From the NCBI RefSeq assembly GCF_000308815.1, contig NZ_BAFX01000074.1, forward strand, positions 1 to 64,000: 64,000 nucleotides of DNA, written 5' to 3'. Origin of the DNA: Nocardia concava NBRC 100430 (lineage in GTDB: Bacteria > Actinomycetota > Actinomycetes > Mycobacteriales > Mycobacteriaceae). The notes under the pieces were generated by a model that was given only the letters and a program-made list of their open reading frames with translations, did no database searches and had not been told where the DNA came from. Position 1 is the first letter of the stretch. Each line of letters starts with the position of its first letter. Of the stretch, positions 63,470 through 64,000 are shown in pieces. The position numbers were made by a program, and so were the translations under genes.

Positions 63470-64000
63470 CCACCGCGACCCCCGAATCCCGTTCGGACTT
63501 CACCGGCTTGGAATCGAGCCGGGTGGAGACCGCCGACGGCGTGACGTTCACCGTGCGGTTCCTGCCAGCGGAGAACACCGCCGCGCCGGTCGTGCTGATC
63601 CTGCCCGCCATGGCTATGAAGGCCAAGAACTACTTCTCCCTCGCCAAAGCGCTGCACGCACAGGGCCTTTCGGTGGCCACCGTCGACCTGCGCGCTCACG
63701 GCGAGTCCACCCCGAAGCTCGGTGAGCACACCGATTTCGGCTACCGCGAGATGATCGAAACCGATCTGCCCGCCATTGTGTCCGCGGTGGAGGATCGCTT
63801 CCCCGGCGCACCGATCCACCTGTTCGGCCACAGCCTCGGCGGCCAACTGGCACTGTTGTTCTCGGCCGCCGAGACCGGCCGCATCGCCGGCGTCACCGTC
63901 ATCGGCACCGGCACCGTCTTCTGGTGGGCCTTCGGACCGCGCCGCTGGTGGGAGGCGCTGAGCCAGATCCAGTGGATCGGCCTGGTCTCGCGGGTGCGCG
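63466..64000 (+). CDS. Alpha/beta hydrolase, N-terminal part (runs off right edge)
   Basis: The first 178 residues are in the window. PVVLILPAMAMKAKNYFSLA is the oxyanion region, VDLRAHGESTPKLGEH the next loop and LFGHSLGGQLALLFSAAE holds Ser123 as nucleophile. The remaining Asp and His lie beyond the edge. Its start overlaps the thioesterase stop, so the acyl-CoA dehydrogenase, thioesterase and hydrolase form one operon. Confidence 0.8.
   Translation, partial: MTTATPESRSDFTGLESSRVETADGVTFTVRFLPAENTAAPVVLILPAMAMKAKNYFSLAKALHAQGLSVATVDLRAHGESTPKLGEHTDFGYREMIETDLPAIVSAVEDRFPGAPIHLFGHSLGGQLALLFSAAETGRIAGVTVIGTGTVFWWAFGPRRWWEALSQIQWIGLVSRVR

Overview
The window is a high-GC actinobacterial chromosome segment with dense genes, GTG/TTG starts, many TetR/MarR/LysR regulators and a WhiB protein. 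It looks like a mycolic-acid-producing actinomycete, most likely Nocardia or a close relative. The strongest evidence is the block at 25.8-32.9 kb, which follows the mycobacterial Rv1822-Rv1832 order: CDP-alcohol phosphatidyltransferase, gcvH, garA (FHA), an FtsR-type MerR regulator, a bifunctional-nuclease-family protein, a second MerR regulator and gcvP. A CYP125-type P450, a ChoD-like GMC oxidoreductase and three MMPL transporters fit the same group. No rRNA, tRNA, CRISPR array, insertion sequence or prophage was seen.

Layout. 0-1 kb: start of a polyprenyl-phosphate sugar transferase that runs off the left edge. 1.7-6.7 kb: a membrane protein with two copies of a four-cysteine domain, then a 1438-aa protein combining a caspase-like protease, a STAND/NACHT-type NTPase and a very long helical-repeat region; this is the best candidate for an undescribed conflict or immune system. 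6.7-11.7 kb: SRPBCC/TetR divergent pair, PKD-like protein, CYP125 with a downstream TetR, a membrane protein/winged-helix pair and a VOC protein. 11.7-17.9 kb (minus strand): MMPL transporter coupled to DUF2252, a membrane-anchored protein and a ThrE-type exporter. 18-25.7 kb: acyl-CoA oxidase, second MMPL, PAP2 phosphatase, a NERD-like protein and the ChoD-like oxidase. 25.8-32.9 kb: the conserved glycine-cleavage/GarA block, with a tandem glycine riboswitch in front of gcvP. 33-44.5 kb: P-loop kinase-like protein, secreted GH5 enzyme and several regulator/enzyme divergent pairs. 44.5-49.8 kb: small membrane protein, VWA/solute-binding protein, WhiB, HNH nuclease with a tiny upstream ORF, and LysR/amidohydrolase. 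49.8-58.7 kb: hemerythrin/MFS pair, OYE/MarR pair, third MMPL, NDH-2-like flavoprotein and DUF4383 protein. 59-64 kb: two convergent secreted glycine-rich proteins, then a lipid or aromatic catabolism group (PDR-type reductase; acyl-CoA dehydrogenase, thioesterase, alpha/beta hydrolase) that leaves the right edge.

Functionally the region is accessory metabolism and export organised as small regulator-plus-target units around one conserved housekeeping block. Several divergent promoters carry clear palindromes that are probably the local operators (7.27, 10.41, 36.39, 38.94 and 53.85 kb). Strong hairpin terminators close gcvP, the MerR gene before it, the P-loop gene, the NmrA-type gene and the third MMPL.
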